Assembly (NCBI GenBank): GCA_007258455.2
Contig: VDFB02114893.1
Coordinates: 1-64,000 of the forward strand
Reading direction: 5' to 3'
Length of the DNA: 64,000 nt
DNA from: Sequoia sempervirens
Lineage: Eukaryota; Streptophyta; Pinopsida; Cupressales; Cupressaceae
A program made the translations under genes and the position numbers. Under the pieces are notes generated by a model. The model searched no databases, was not told the origin of the DNA, and was given only the letters and a program-made list of their open reading frames with translations. This document shows, one piece after another, positions 1 to 12,779 of this stretch; the first letter of the stretch is position 1, and each line of letters starts with the position of its first letter.

Positions 1-19
1 GACTTCATGGGTTCACCAT

Positions 20-730
20 GACTTTGAGTCTTGTGTCCTTGATACACTGATGGGAGGCTAGATGAATCTTGTTGATGAGACCTTGATGGTTTGACAGGAC
101 ATTGTGAAATGTCTCCTTGACAACTAGAAGCTTTGTTTTACTGTTTGACGGTGGGAATCAAATTCATCGAAGGGACTCTATCCCAAGTCTCTTCAATGGC
201 CCGATGGATCATGTAAAGGAAGCCAATCAGAGAGACTTATCCATATCAGAGGGATTCAACCCCAAGTCACCTCAATGGTACGATGCCATAGATGGGACAT
301 CTTGTATTGAAGGGACCATGGGTGAACTTTCTTTGACAAGTCGATAAAATTCATCGAAGGGACATACTTCTATCGAAGGGAGATGATATGATGTCTCCTC
401 GATATGGTGATGGGTGACCTAGTAGCTTGTGAATGATGGTTCAACATGACATTTTGAAATGTCTCCTTAACAACCTAAAGCTTTGCCTTGGTCTTCGTCA
501 ATGGGAATCAACTTCATTAGAGGGACTCTATCTCGAGTCTCTTTGAAGGCTTGATGGATCATACAAAGGAAGCAAATCAGAGAGACATAGCCTTATCAAA
601 GGGACTCAACCTCAAGTCTCCTGAATGGTTTAATGACAGAGATGAGACATCTTGTATCGCAGGGACCATGGGTGAACTTGTTAGAGTAGATGGATGTATT
701 CCCACAACTCTAAGAATCACCTGCAACGAT
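20..730. repeat. Two-copy tandem duplication, unit about 350 bp
   Basis: Two adjacent segments (about 20-370 and 370-730) align along their length. Shared landmarks include 'gaaatgtctcctt' near 107 and 455, 'agggactctat' near 171 and 521, and 'agggaccatgggtgaactt' near 312 and 661. The copies differ at many positions, so the duplication is old. Short open frames (117-347 and 551-748) run through equivalent parts of the two copies but start differently and match no family I know, so I do not call them genes. Confidence 0.75.
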
Positions 731-1130
731 AAACCTATCACACTATGAAGAAATAAGCAAGATATTATTGCTCAGCAACTCAGATCTAATAAAATATCAA
801 ATATGCATTATGTGAACAACTACCACATTGAATATGCTGCCATAGAAAATGAAATACAATTACAATGAATCAATCATTATGAAAAGGATTAAAACTAACC
901 CTAGATTAGGGTTACATTAGAACATGACAAGTGTCCTCATAAGAATCATTGAGACAAAATTTTATAATATTAGAAGCTTTAATCATGCAAAAAAAAAACT
1001 AATTAATAAAATAAAATAATGAAATAAAAGCACTCCTAAGTTTAGCTTAAGTGTAATAAAGCAAAAAGTGACCCAATTAATTAATGATTAATTAATTAAT
1101 TAATTTGGTGATGACTTTATTACTCTAACA
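731..1130 (-). repeat. Probable 3' LTR of a decayed copia element, outer edge undefined
   Basis: On the minus strand the sequence entering this stretch reads polypurine tract then TGTTAGAGTAATAAAG, the usual junction of a copia PPT with the TG start of its 3' LTR. The inner LTR edge is therefore at 1130. I found no second copy in the window to define the outer edge, so 731 is only an estimate, placed just after the tandem duplication. The stretch is AT-rich, with a run of 'attaatta' units near 1080-1110. Confidence 0.45.
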
Positions 1131-1142
1131 TTCCCCCTTAAG
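1131..1142 (-). other. Copia polypurine tract
   Basis: The plus strand reads ttcccccttaag, i.e. CTTAAGGGGGAA on the minus strand, directly followed by TGTTAGAG. This arrangement primes plus-strand DNA synthesis in Ty1/copia elements. Together with the protease and zinc-knuckle remnants further right it fixes the element's orientation as minus. Confidence 0.6.
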
Positions 1143-2034
1143 ATGAACTAGGGAGAAACTAAACTATGATAAAGAAATACATGAATGGATGTATGAATGG
1201 GTCCCACCCTAACGGTTGATGAGGTACCCATGTACAACAAGCTAATCTCTCATAAAAGAGGAGAAAGGGAGAAAACCTCATGTTTTACCCTCCAAAAAGA
1301 GAGAAAAGAAAATAATGTAATGCACTAATGAGAGTAAGAGAAGAATCGAAGGTGGGTTACATGATACCCCCCAAAGACAACTATCTCATCAATACATATA
1401 CAAGAATATCCATAGGAAAAAGAATAGGAGAGTAGAAGCCCCCCCCCCTCCCACAATGAAGAAATTCATGTCAGAATGGTGTAAGCTCGATGTAGGATGT
1501 AGCAAATGATCCAAGAATGGAAAACATTGCTCCTCCCCTTGGAAAGAAACAAATCCAAAGGATGATGTTGAAAAACCTCAGTGTAGAGTGAAGGAACAAG
1601 AAGCCTGAAGATGGATTTCATGAAAGGATGTTGTTGAATCTCTGTATCTAAACCAAGACAAATGATGTCAAGACCAAACAAATCTAAAGACTCCTGATAT
1701 GAAAACTTTGAAGGAACGAATAATTGTGGACAATGATTGGTATGAATAACTGAAATGTGTGACTCAGTAAATAGTTGTGCAATATCTAGCAAGTAGTCAT
1801 CGAACAATATAGAGAATGAATGACCAGTTTCTTGCTCAATAGGTATGATCTTTGAAGGAATCTAAAGAACTATGGAGGATGAATGCAAAAGTTCAATTGA
1901 CCAGAATTCTTCTCCATATGTACTGTCAATGGTGGAGAGTGAATATCAGGAAAATGTAATGGTGGATCCTTGGATGGAAAATGAGAAAAGTCATAAAGCC
2001 TAGAAGCATGATCAACAGTGCCAACTGCCACAAT

Positions 2035-2340
2035 CTACCTAGTGTGCAAATCCCTAATGAGAACTAAGTTAGGAGAAAACTCCACTATCTTCCATGATCC
2101 ATTGTGAGTAATCTGATAGACAAAGAGGAGGTTGGTTGAAAAAGATGGAATAGATAGTACCTCGTGAAAGATACCATAATCAATGGAAACTATACCCTTC
2201 CCACTAATACTGACATATGTGTTGTTACCCAATAGAATGTGTGATGTGGTGCTTGCTCCAAATATAAAAAACATATCCTATGAATATTCCATATGATGGG
2301 AAGCTCCTAAATCAAGCAACCATCTATCTGATTAAATAAC
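2035..2340 (-). pseudogene. Copia protease / pre-integrase fragment
   Basis: The minus-strand translation contains DRWLLDLGASHHM, the retropepsin active-site region of copia elements with D-L-G in place of the usual D-S-G. After an in-frame stop it continues into ILLGNNTYVSISGKG and then VLSIPSFSTNLL and IVEFSPN, the conserved stretch between protease and the gag-pre-integrase domain. It is interrupted on both sides. In an intact element this part of the polyprotein cleaves Gag-Pol in the virus-like particle. Here it is a relic. Confidence 0.75.
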
Positions 2341-2520
2341 TATGGATGCATGTAAGGAATGGCCTTTCATCTTATTGGATTGATTTGCAATACCTGTTGT
2401 GCCTATATGTGTAGATGGTGATGTTGATGGTGATGCAAAATAAGGTGATGGACCATGAGACATAGAAGATGGCAACTATATATAGTTCTGCTAAAGAAGA
2501 TGTGTCAAATGATCAATCTA

Positions 2521-2580
2521 CTTAGCATAACAATGATGCTCATCATGTCCCTGCTTCTAACAATAAGCACAAGTCAGTCT
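2521..2580 (-). pseudogene. Copia Gag zinc knuckle remnant
   Basis: The minus-strand translation reads RLTCAYC-stop-KQGHDEHHCYAK: a CX2CX4HX4C nucleic-acid-binding knuckle with a stop codon just after the second cysteine. It lies about 200 bp upstream of the protease remnant, as expected for copia Gag. No other part of Gag is legible. Confidence 0.7.
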
Positions 2581-2659
2581 CTCCTTCCTAGATGATCCCC
2601 CTTTGGAAGAGGGTGAGTACTTAGAAGAGGACTCTAAAGATTATTTCTTTGGAAACCAA

Positions 2660-5600
2660 TGTATTAATTTGTGGCATTTGAAGATCTTCAAGAGATAGCA
2701 ATATCACCCTTTTTTGAGGTAGTATCATTCTCTGCAAAGATATTTTGTAGACTTTTAACTTATCTAGAATGAATCTTACTAGATCATATGTTTGACCAAA
2801 ATTTATTTTTAGTTATAAATACTAAAATTCACTTGTGTTGATAAGTTGGAAAAAAGTGTGAAAGAACTTTGTAGTTTTACCCAGACCATGTGGGAGTTTG
2901 GAGGCATGATTTGTTTTTCTGTAGGTCTGATTCACGTGGAACTGCAGTGAAATATTACTTTGCATCAACTTCTTCTAAGAGGATTCTACATGGAGATATT
3001 CCCTCTATCCATTGCATGGGAAGCACAAAATTTAAGCTCTCTATTTTGTAGCTCTTTTATGGTCTATTTCGAAGATTTTTTTCCCTCTATTTAAGGAAAT
3101 TTCCCCTATTTTGTCAAAATTTGGCTTTGACAGCTCACCCTTGGTTAAATTCACCCTATATCCATTCAAATGGATTCCATTGCATTGGAAATTACTTGAT
3201 GCAAACATACATGTAGTGATTGGAAGGGCTGCAAATAATTTGTGGAGGCTAGAATTCATCCGTGAGGCTGTGAATCACAAGGATAAGGTAGATTCAATGT
3301 TGACAAAGCTTTCAATGTTGACGTAGCCTGCTAAATCACCTCTGGTTGCTATTTTATTTGTGGTGTTTGAAATTGTTACACTTAGGGAAAATTTGGTGCT
3401 CAATTGGAGGACTTGGTGCCTTTAAAAAGCAAGGTGCGATTTGCAAGTTCCTTGGTTCTTTTTGTGTTGAGATTGGGGGTTTTTGCTAACATATTGTTTT
3501 TAAAGACCTTGGATTTATGTGGATTTCGACCTATGCTCTCTAAGATCTGAATTTCTATTTTCAAGGACGATTGCTTCATTTGGAGGTTGCGGAATTCCTT
3601 ATTGGAAGCCAAGACATGAATCTATTGAAAGCATCAATAGTAGGCAACAATTTGCATGTTGCAGGTGTGCTTTGGTGCGATTTTTTCTTCTGTGAATATT
3701 TTCACCACAATGGAGGAAGATGTAAACCTATGTATCTAGATGCATCCATGTTTCTTTGTGTCTAGTATAGTTTTCTTTCATTTTTTCTCTAAATAAACAA
3801 CATTAGAATATTAAAAGTTTCTAATTAACTATCAAGCTCCGCACTGCTCCTCCAATAAGTAGCCAAAAGTGTTTTTTTGTTCTAAATTCTTATCTACATG
3901 AGATTCCAAATTCATTGTGTGCTTCCAAAGTTTCTTTCTAGCAAGATTCCTAACTACATGAGCTTCCAGAGTTTCATCCTCATGTGCTTCCAGAGTTTCT
4001 TTCTAGTAGGATGATATTAAGCATTGGATAAACAATGGCATCATCCTTAACAGAAGGAATCTTTGCAATTCTTTAGCAGTTGTGGATTTCTTCTTTAGTT
4101 TGAATAATTTGTTGATACGAGTTTGCATCATCATTGTTGGCCCACCATCTTCATAACCTTTGTAGCTTGTTCTCTATCAGTTTTCACAGGATTCTTGGAT
4201 CGACATCATCACTTTTTGACATGTGGACACATGAGTAGTTTTTAGAGACACACATCATCATTATTTTCCTTCATCAGTTTTTGCTTCTCCTCAATTTTCA
4301 TTTAGGGTCATGTTGGATTAAATTAATCAAATCATCATTAATTTATTCTAGTGCTTAATGAAAACTTAGGAAAAGGTCACCAAGTTCTGATCTCTAGCGT
4401 TATTGCATTAATCATGCACTTCAATCAATTTAGTCACTTAACTAATCCATGAATTTTGTTATCTCACTCCTCTCTCACTCACAACTCCACCATTCAGGGA
4501 TATCATGTTGAGTTCATTTGAGTCTACATAAGGATATTCAATCCTTCATTGTATTTAATAAATATCAATATAAAATTATGTTTCTGTAAATCTATTCAGT
4601 GTGCTTGATCTTCTATCTTCCTAGATCTTCCTAGATCTTCCTAGTTTCTTCATAACTCTCTTTGACAAGCCAATAATGTACCAAAATCATTATTATTTAC
4701 TATATACCAATAAAAATAATATGCTATTAAATTTACAATTTAAGATTTAAATAATGATAAAAAATTAGTAAGATATTGTAGATGAGTGGATATTATGTAA
4801 GAAGTAGCTAGGAAATTTTCTCATCAAATTTTGGTTGAATTTAGTTTCAATAAATTTTATGTATTATTGGTATTTAAATAGTAAAGCTTATTATAGTTTT
4901 TAATAGTCAGATGCCTATTAATATAGTTGAGAAATGAATTAAACATATTTTTATGTTGATTATGTACTTGTTATCATACTAAACTAGAGAAGCTTTAGAG
5001 TATTTTCCTTTGTGTGATCTTATACTTAATATTCCTACTTATATGACTTCCTAGGTATTTCCCAAGTCATTTTAGGACATAGTTTAGTAATTAATGACTC
5101 ATATATAATAGGAGCCTCATGACTTGGTCATTTTGGTTCATTTTTTTTAGTTTCTTAAATCTTCACTAGATTTTGGAAGGTTAAATTATCTTTTATAATT
5201 TATCTCCTTACAACTTAATTTATTGAATACCTAATAAAGAGAAATATGAAAATAAGTAGCAATGATGTCACTACAATTTCCCTAAAATTAAAAATCTAAC
5301 TAAGACTTCACCTAGATTTATGTAACTTGTATCAAATATTCATTCACAAGCATTAAATTTACTGAATTTCAACATTAAACATCTGTTCTATAAGCATTAT
5401 ATTATTTGAAAATGTTGAATTTTAAAAAGATGTTTATTTTAGTTTCTTCATTGTTTTTTTATAACATTTGAGTTGTGTTGTAGTTTATTTTATGTATATG
5501 GAGGAAATGTGATTATCTAATTAATTAACCAATTAATTTAGGAAATTATTATGAGGTACATTAGCACTTATGCATTGAGCTCTAACACTTGTAGATTCTC

Positions 5601-8140
5601 ACAAAGCTAGCAGATGCGAATAGTAACATTGTGATTGTAGAGAACAAGGAACCTAAGTAAACACAGTATGAGGATCCCTTAAGTATATAGATTTTTTTAT
5701 TTAAGTAAGTCTGAATTGGTTTATGAAGGAATACAACTTCAAGTGCAATTATTTATTTATTTCTATAGTTACTCTTTGTATATCAACAATTTAGTTTTTG
5801 TGAATAGATTTGTGATGTAGAAGTCATATTATATGGCTCATGTTTCTTATATTTTAGTGGCAATTTAAATAGAAAAGGAATTCTTGTAGGGTATTTTAAA
5901 GTGGCTACATGTACCATGTCCATTTAAATACTTTTTTGTAAAGATAAATATGCTAGTTTATTTGATGAGTTATTTTAGTTTTCTATATAAATTTTTTTTT
6001 TTTTAAATATATTTTAAAAATAAATTGAATGAAAGTAATTTTCTTACTTCAAAAATAAATCTTCATTAAATAAATTAAAATAACTCTTAAGTAAAGATAA
6101 ATAAGATAACTCTTAATTATAAATAATAATTATAAACTAAATCTTTAAGAAGTAAAATATAATAAACAAAGTAAATAAAGTAATTTTAAAGAAAAATACA
6201 ACAAATCTTAAGTAAATTAAATAATTATAAAATAACTCTTAAATATTATTTGATAAATGGCTTGAATGTGACAACAATATTCAATGACAAGAGGGGTGTT
6301 TTAGGGCAGAAGAATAATGTTTAGGTAAGATATGAAGATATTTAAAATTTAGAGGGATCATTTCTCCTTACAATTCAAACATTATCATGATTTAGAATAT
6401 AAGTAAAGAGGTTCTATATGTTGTAGATCCTATTATTTTTTCCTCCTACTTTCCAAAGGTTGGGTGCAATTGGGATCTATGGTAGTGTGTGGATGCAATA
6501 ATGTATATGGATTCATCCTTTTCTAGTGGTATATGGAAGTGGAGAGATGTGTAAAGAAGTAGCGATTATTTTTCCTAAGATCAAAGAAGGAAGGAATGTG
6601 TGGGTGGGGAATAAATAATTGGAGAATTTAATGACTAACTGGAGAGAGATATGTCTACTTATGATCTTCAATAATGACTAATGTGTATTTGGGAACTAGT
6701 TTAAAGGGACTGGACCACACTCCTTTGATTAGAATTAGGGAGGTCTAATGACCAAACTTTACTTGAAATTAAATCAGTTAGCTCAAAGGTGTAATATATT
6801 TGATATTGAAAATTTTATTAGTAATGCTACAATACTCCCAAAAACTATTACTAACAGTCACATTCACAGGCATGCAATAATTAGCTGATAGGGGCCCATC
6901 ACAAATGACTATTCAGTGGGAAGCAAGAAACAAATTGTTTTTGGAATGCAATGTGAAATATAAACAATCAATAATATTTGCAATTGTTTGATTGAGTCGA
7001 GAAAGGGAAAGCGTGTTAATAAGCCAATATGAAATAACGTGAGGTTAGTTCATATCTCACAGGCTATGGATGTGAGATTAAGAACCATTTGCATAAAATG
7101 AGAAATTGATCTTTGCATTTCCACATAGAAAATCACCAATAAATTTTTTTTGTTAATATGTAATATTTAATAGTTTTAGTTACAATAGTTATTTAAAATT
7201 GATTTTAATTAATAATCTTAGGAATATAGTAAATTAATTCTCAAAAAATACAATTTTTCAATAAATTTATTCTTAAAAATTCACAATTGAAAAATTAAAT
7301 AAAATATAAACTTTTTAATAATTATTTTTTTAACAACAATAATGTCTCCAAATTTAAGGTATGAGATAATTCTATCTCTATTTTAGTTTTATATTTAATA
7401 GACCTAGATGCACATCTATATTTGATCTTTTTGTCTAGGTTAATCAATCAATTAATTGATTATTATTTAATTATCTTAAGATACATATGCATACAAATAC
7501 ATGGCAGAGTTGAAGTTGTGGATTAAGTAATATTTATGAAAAGTATGGAACATTAAAGGATTCTTCATTTTTAAAGAGTTATTACCCATGCCTTTAATTA
7601 CTAATATTAGAAAAAAAAGTATTCTTTAAAATAGTTAGTTAATAACTTTGGCCATGGCATATTTTTGAAAAAAGAAAGATGTTTAATATTCAATAATTTG
7701 TATAATTAGTACTTAGTCCATAATTTTGGAAATAAAAGCATTAGTATGCATGTGATTTATGGGTTAGTAGTAGTAAATAAAATGGAGACAAGTAGAAAGG
7801 GTTCAAAAATAGTCAATTACAAGGAAATTGAAAATAAAAATATTAGTTTTTTATGAATTGCTTCATAGTCCAATTGAAGAATCAATCACACCATCTTTGA
7901 TCCAAAACAAAAAAACAAACCTCATGAAAAGAATAATGTGATGACACAATACACATATTTTTCATTGTAAGAATAAATGAATAAAAGGTATTCCTTGTTT
8001 TGAGGTGACATGACCAAAGTCTTAAGTGCTTCCCCACCACTTCCTATGACATGAGAAACATGTTATTGTAGACTATGTTTCTAGAAGCCAAGTGTATACA
8101 AGGATTTTTGTACACATGTATCCATGTAACAAGAAATATA
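2660..8140. other. AT-rich stretch without a supportable gene
   Basis: I see only short open frames and many stops on both strands, with long A/T runs (for example near 5990-6250). Frames at 3111-3326 and 3571-3765 are short and match nothing I can name. The plus-strand translation near 6560-6720 hints at a degenerate LINE endonuclease (a NVWVGN...NWREICLL-like string), but this is too weak to annotate. Confidence 0.6.
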
Positions 8141-10490
8141 TATATTAAAAGCAAAAGCAGAAAAACCACGCTCATTATCCTCCCTACCATATTGGTATCA
8201 TGGAGCCTCGTGGACTCTAGCCAAACCCCCTAGCAAGAAAAGTATGAAACGTCCACAATTAAGACTCATGAGACACCAAATACTCGTGCAAGGGGCACTT
8301 AATGCAAGATGAATGCAAATGCAATATAAGCTAAGAATAATTAAATGAATATAACAAAAACTCTGTAAATTGAAGCAAAAAGGTATCACCAACAAATAGA
8401 ATCTCATAAACAAAGCTTTAAATTCTAAAAACTACAATGCAAAATCTACACTGAGACTGATTTTAACAAAGGGGTCTATGAGTCCTAGTGAGGGTTTTTC
8501 TCAAAAAAAATAAAAAAATAATAACTGGTTTTGATTCTTTTTATGTTGTATGATCTATAACCTAAGTAGAAGTGTAGATTTTGTATGAATTTCAATGATA
8601 TGAGATGCAAAAATGTAAGCTATATGCACTTTCACTAATGCAAAATGAGAAACCCTAGGATGCTAATTAACTAATGCAAACCCTAATGCAATGTTAATGC
8701 AAGAAAGATCTAGGATGATGATGCACTCCAAATTAGAATTATGATGTTCTTGTTGATGCAAAATACCAGTTATGGGACGAATCACACTTGATCCATGAAG
8801 AATCAAAGCATAATGGAGCCACCAATACTTGAATCTCAACAAGATCAATCAATCAATATTGAAAGTAAACATTTTATCAAGAAACCTAACATGATAAATT
8901 TATGAAAACTTTAAAGAAAACATCTACTCTAATCTATTGAAACTTTATCTTGTTGTGGAATTGGTGTCGCGTTGATGTGGAATAATGACCCTTTCCCAAT
9001 CCGGTGATAGTGAGCTTGTCTCAATCGATTCTATGGAAGAGAATTGATGAAACCATGGTGTTTGATGTATGAAAAACCTAGATTATGTACAAAATGAACA
9101 TGATGCAAGCTAGCTTACCATAATTTTATGCTATAAATGATCTAATTAGGAAATTTATAAGCTAATCTAAGCTACTCTAAGCTAATTTAAGCTAAAAATG
9201 AGCTAAAATATGAAAACCCTAATTTATTTACAAACTAGGATGGATCCATGCAAGCCATTAATGAAAGATTGAAGCTACTATGCAACTAAAACAAACTGAA
9301 AATAAGCTAAATGTGTGCAAATTAATAGTATGATTGTGAGTAAATTTAACAACATAAGTTTGCAATAAAAGATGGGATCCATTTGTCTCCAAATAGTGAT
9401 CTATTTATAGGAGAGAAAATGAGGAATGAATGGTTGAGATAAAAAAGATTAATCAACGGTTCAAGATGAAGGGGATGAGAGGCATGGATCATGGATTCTC
9501 ATCAACGAATGAGAATGCAAGATGAAGATTAATCAAAGGATCACAATTACCTCAAACAAACAGACTTTTTGTGTGCTCACATAGGTCAATGGTAGCTTGT
9601 TTAGAAGGTTGAAGGGTTGACTTGCATTTGAAGTTAAGTGAGATGATTGGAGGGGGAATATTCCTTAGAATATTTTATTAGGTTGAGGAAAAAGGTTAAT
9701 TTGCAAATTAAAATAAAAATTTATTTGTGCAAAAAAGGATGAAGAATATTCCATGGGAATATTCCCTTTGATTAGAGGACTAATTAGTTTAATTGCTAAT
9801 TAGGGAATTAGAATATTAAAGAGATATTTATTAAATTAGATGATTTAATAAATAGGGGAGGGGGAAATGATATGATATTCAATTAAATAACTTAGGGTTA
9901 TTTAATTAAATAGGATGACTTAGGAGATTAAATTACAAATTTTGATTTATTTAATTTAATTAGATGAAGCATTAGTGCAAAAAGAGGTGAATTAACCCAA
10001 TTTAATTAATTAGGCCAAATAGATGAAAATGACGTAATTAATTAATTAGCTAGGCTAATTGAATCAATTAAGTGAAAAGAGGATGGATACAGAGGAAATG
10101 ATCTTAATAAATCTTATTTAAGTGTATGACATTGATTAGGAAATTTTTCAGTGTCTATAGTTCTAAATGAAGGTTCACCAAAATGAAGGGGGGGAAATTC
10201 TCTCATTCAAGGATGACCCTAGAGATCTCAATGCAAAAGAGAAAGAGATCTTGCAATAGGGTTGTCCTAGGGGTTGATTATAAACTAATGAGGGGTTCAA
10301 CACCAAGCTATGGCTTGGAAAGATAAATGAAATGCAAGATGTAATAATTAACCCTAATATGATGCAATATTTCACTAAATGACCTAGAGAAGTATGTAAA
10401 ATAAAACAGAAAGTTGCAAGATGAAATGCGTGCACTTGGAAATATGAAGATGACTGGATGGAGCTATAAAATGCTGAGAATAGTGACTTA
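8141..10490. other. Unclassified repeat-like DNA flanking element C
   Basis: No coding potential is visible. Features include short direct repeats of 'aagctaatctaagct' type near 9155-9200 and a minus-strand TATA-like CTATAAATAG near 9410 in a context resembling LTR promoters. A stretch at 10170-10178 matches the first nine bases of a tRNA-Trp primer site. Together they suggest an old LTR element, but I could not find a matching LTR pair, so no element is called. Confidence 0.4.
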
Positions 10491-10495
10491 ATGCT
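10491..10495. repeat. Target-site duplication of element C, left
   Basis: The five bases ATGCT directly precede the left LTR and recur exactly after the right LTR at 19485-19489. A perfect 5-bp duplication is the integrase footprint of one intact insertion and fixes both ends of the element. Confidence 0.95.
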
Positions 10496-11434
10496 TGTAG
10501 AGCCATAAAAATGTATGATTCTATGGAGTAAGAACCACCATTTCATCCCACATCAATAGAGCTATTCTAATTAAAAGCAAAACCAGAAATACAAATCTAA
10601 ACTACAAAAACAAAATAATGCTTTTAAAAGAAATAAATCTCCATTGTCTCCCTATCACCAAGATCTTTGTTTATGCATTTGCTCTCAGGTTTTTTATGAG
10701 CACAAAATGCAATAAAGAGGCTATGGTGAATGAGAAATGCAAGCAAGATGCAAAGATCATATGAGTATGTAAATTTGTGAGCAAAATTTGTGAGCCCAAA
10801 TGAGAGGGAAATCCCCTTTAAATAGGAGTTCTTTGAGGATGGAGAGGGGTTGAAGATGAAATGTGGGATAAAAGATGTGAGAGAAGTAAATGCCATTATC
10901 CCACATTGATGGGTTAAATGTTATGCATGAGAGTGAAAGTGATAAAGGGATATTAGATTAAAATGAACGTAAATGATTAAATATGAATAAAATGTTTTAA
11001 AGATGCTTTACTAAAATGCAATATTTCATGAACGATTTATGCAAATGATATGATTAATATGCAAGTTATGATAATTAGTTTATTATGAAATAATAATAAG
11101 TGACTATGATAATTGATTTATTAATGGAGATGAATATGAAACAATTATGGATGATAATGATAATTGATTTAATATGGAAATGATGTTTGTGACTTATTAT
11201 GCAAATGGATTATAAATGATTTATGATTTATTATGCAAACGGGTATGAATGATAGTGCAAATGGGCATGAATGTTAATGCAATGGATATTGACCGAGCAT
11301 GAGATGGTTCAATGATTTGATGAAATGCATGAATAGAAGAAAGCATTGAATGAATTGATTAAGTAAATAGTAATATCTATTTAATCAATAGATGAATATC
11401 GTTACGATTGTGAGGACAAATTTGAGTGTCTATA
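10496..11434 (-). repeat. Element C 3' LTR (left copy)
   Basis: Aligns base for base with 18547-19484. It begins TGTAGAGCC and ends TGTCTATA, where the right copy has TGTCTACA, so the terminal CA has mutated. A TATA-like CTATTTAAAGG lies on the minus strand at 10815-10825. The open frame at 10624-10896 is duplicated in the other LTR and is not a gene. Confidence 0.95.
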
Positions 11435-11448
11435 TTTTTCCCCTCTTT
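11435..11448 (-). other. Element C polypurine tract
   Basis: On the minus strand AAAGAGGGGAAAAA abuts the 3' LTR. The same 14 bases precede the 3' LTR of element B (59167-59180), and element A has a one-base variant (42289-42302). The shared tract ties element C to A and B although their LTRs do not align. Confidence 0.9.
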
Positions 11449-11544
11449 GAGACAATGCAACTTGTCACATTGTTTCAAAGAAAAATATTGATCAACTGAT
11501 ACATGCCCCAAAGATATCTTGGTAAGGATTATGATAAGAATGAT

Positions 11545-11557
11545 ATGCCCCCTCAAG
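11545..11557 (-). other. Second G-rich motif upstream of the polypurine tract
   Basis: The minus strand reads CTTGAGGGGGCAT, about 110 bases ahead of the 3' LTR. Elements A (42200-42212) and B (58996-59008) have the same motif about 90 and 170 bases ahead of their 3' LTRs. It could be an additional plus-strand primer or a conserved RNA signal. The function is inferred. Confidence 0.7.
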
Positions 11558-11727
11558 AGATTGATTGAATAGATTGTAAGAAGATTAATCTCTCGATAGA
11601 TGTCTAAAAAGTGATTAGATACTTGATATTGCGCAAGTGATAAAGTAGTGATGTACATTTTGATGAAAATGCACAGTTGATGGGCGTAACTGAACAATTG
11701 ATGGAAATGATCAGTATAGCCAGGTTG

Positions 11728-11810
11728 ATGAGCTGATGAAGCTGATTGAGCCGATTAAGCTGATTGAGTTGATTAAGCTGATTGAGCTGATTAAGCTGAT
11801 TGAGAATGAT
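11728..11810. repeat. Minisatellite of 9/18-bp units
   Basis: Alternating gctgattaa and gctgattga units run for about 80 bp in the 3' non-coding part of element C. On the minus strand they translate as repeated NQL, giving a chance open frame (11604-11909) that I do not call a gene. Confidence 0.85.
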
Positions 11811-12589
11811 GCTTACACAAGACAAGGTGTTGCTATGATGTATTGACTGATGGGTTAAGGGGACATGAAATTTTGAGAAGTAGGTTGATTGATTTGAGAT
11901 TTGATTCAAGAGACATATATTAGTTGTATAAAGTAATCAATTGATTTCTCTACAACAAGAAAGATGAAGAAAATGAAATGCAAGATGGAAGAGAATAAAG
12001 GTGATGAAGCCTCTTGTGCCTTTTAAGTGCTTTTATCATCATTGAGCTTATTATGTTGCAAAATAGTATAAGTGTCTAGATAACATGAACATCTAGATGA
12101 CTTGAATACTGTTTGCATTTTTATTTAGTAATGAAGTATAAGCATCTAGGTATAAGAACCTTAGATGACCTAAATACTTATTGCATGGAAGAAACTATTA
12201 GACAAGGAATGCTCTCATCCACATTAGACTCATAGGTCCTCGATGGTTTTAAAAAGCCATGTCCTAAGATGAGTCATCCTGTGAATAAGAAACAATCCAT
12301 AAACAACAAACAAATGAACACGCCCCATCCTTGCCGCTCTAGTCAAAGACATCTTGGAGAAGCTAAAAGGCATGTCACCAAAGATAAAATCACAAAACAA
12401 TCAAAGATAAACAAACAAACATGGATCATGCTTTGATATAGAACCGATTCTTGCTATGGTTTTATGCGGTTGGTAGGATTTGTAAGATGGGTTGGATTCT
12501 TGTTATAGTTTATTCGATGTTATAATGTTTGCTTGATTGTCAACACTTGCATGTTTTGATTTTGTTGAAGTTCAAAGCTTTGTGGTGAT

Positions 12590-12740
12590 CTGAAAGTGTC
12601 ACTATTTTTTGGAATTTTTATTTTTTTGGGATTTTTGGAATATTTGATTTTGTTTTTTTTGGATTTCTTCATGACATTTTATGATTTTTTTGGATTATTT
12701 CAGGACATTTTATGATTTTTTTTTTGAATTTTTTTGAAGC
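12590..12740. repeat. T-rich (minus A-rich) low-complexity block
   Basis: Runs of six to ten T alternate with 'ggattt' and 'cattttatgat' units, the last as two direct copies about 38 bp apart. Element B has an A-rich minisatellite (53625-53835) at the equivalent position after its homologous segment, so the two blocks may share an origin. Confidence 0.6.
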
Positions 12741-12779
12741 TTTAAAGATAGAGTGAAATGAAATGTGATATGATTGATT

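Larger units (their letters stand above)
1131..2600 (-). mobile_element. Truncated Ty1/copia retrotransposon, internal remnant
   Basis: Read on the minus strand, this contains in order a Gag zinc knuckle (2521-2580), the aspartic-protease active site (about 2300-2330), the protease-to-pre-integrase stretch (2035-2274) and then a long unassignable segment down to the polypurine tract. Integrase, RT and RNase H, which should follow, are not recognisable, so most of pol has been deleted or has decayed. No 5' LTR or primer-binding site was found to the right. The frame at 1466-1807 lies in the right direction but matches no pol domain I can name. Confidence 0.65.

Noticed and set aside
1466..1807. 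113-codon minus-strand frame in the copia remnant
   Set aside because: It lies where integrase should follow, but none of the expected HHCC or DDE motifs is present.
6300..6950. Possible LINE endonuclease/ORF2 remnant on the plus strand
   Set aside because: The few suggestive residues are separated by many stops and no catalytic motif is legible.
8186..8202. TTGGTATCATGGAGCC resembling a copia primer-binding site
   Set aside because: It has an extra base inside the motif, and there is no LTR pair or copia coding region around it.
10170..10181. GGTTCACCAAAA resembling a tRNA-Trp primer site of a minus-strand element
   Set aside because: Only nine bases match, and no second LTR copy was found. 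Noted as a possibility in the flank description only.
10624..10896. Minus-strand frame of 90 codons, repeated at 18722-18946
   Set aside because: Both lie inside the two LTRs of element C at the same place; the second is cut short. They are LTR sequence, not a gene.
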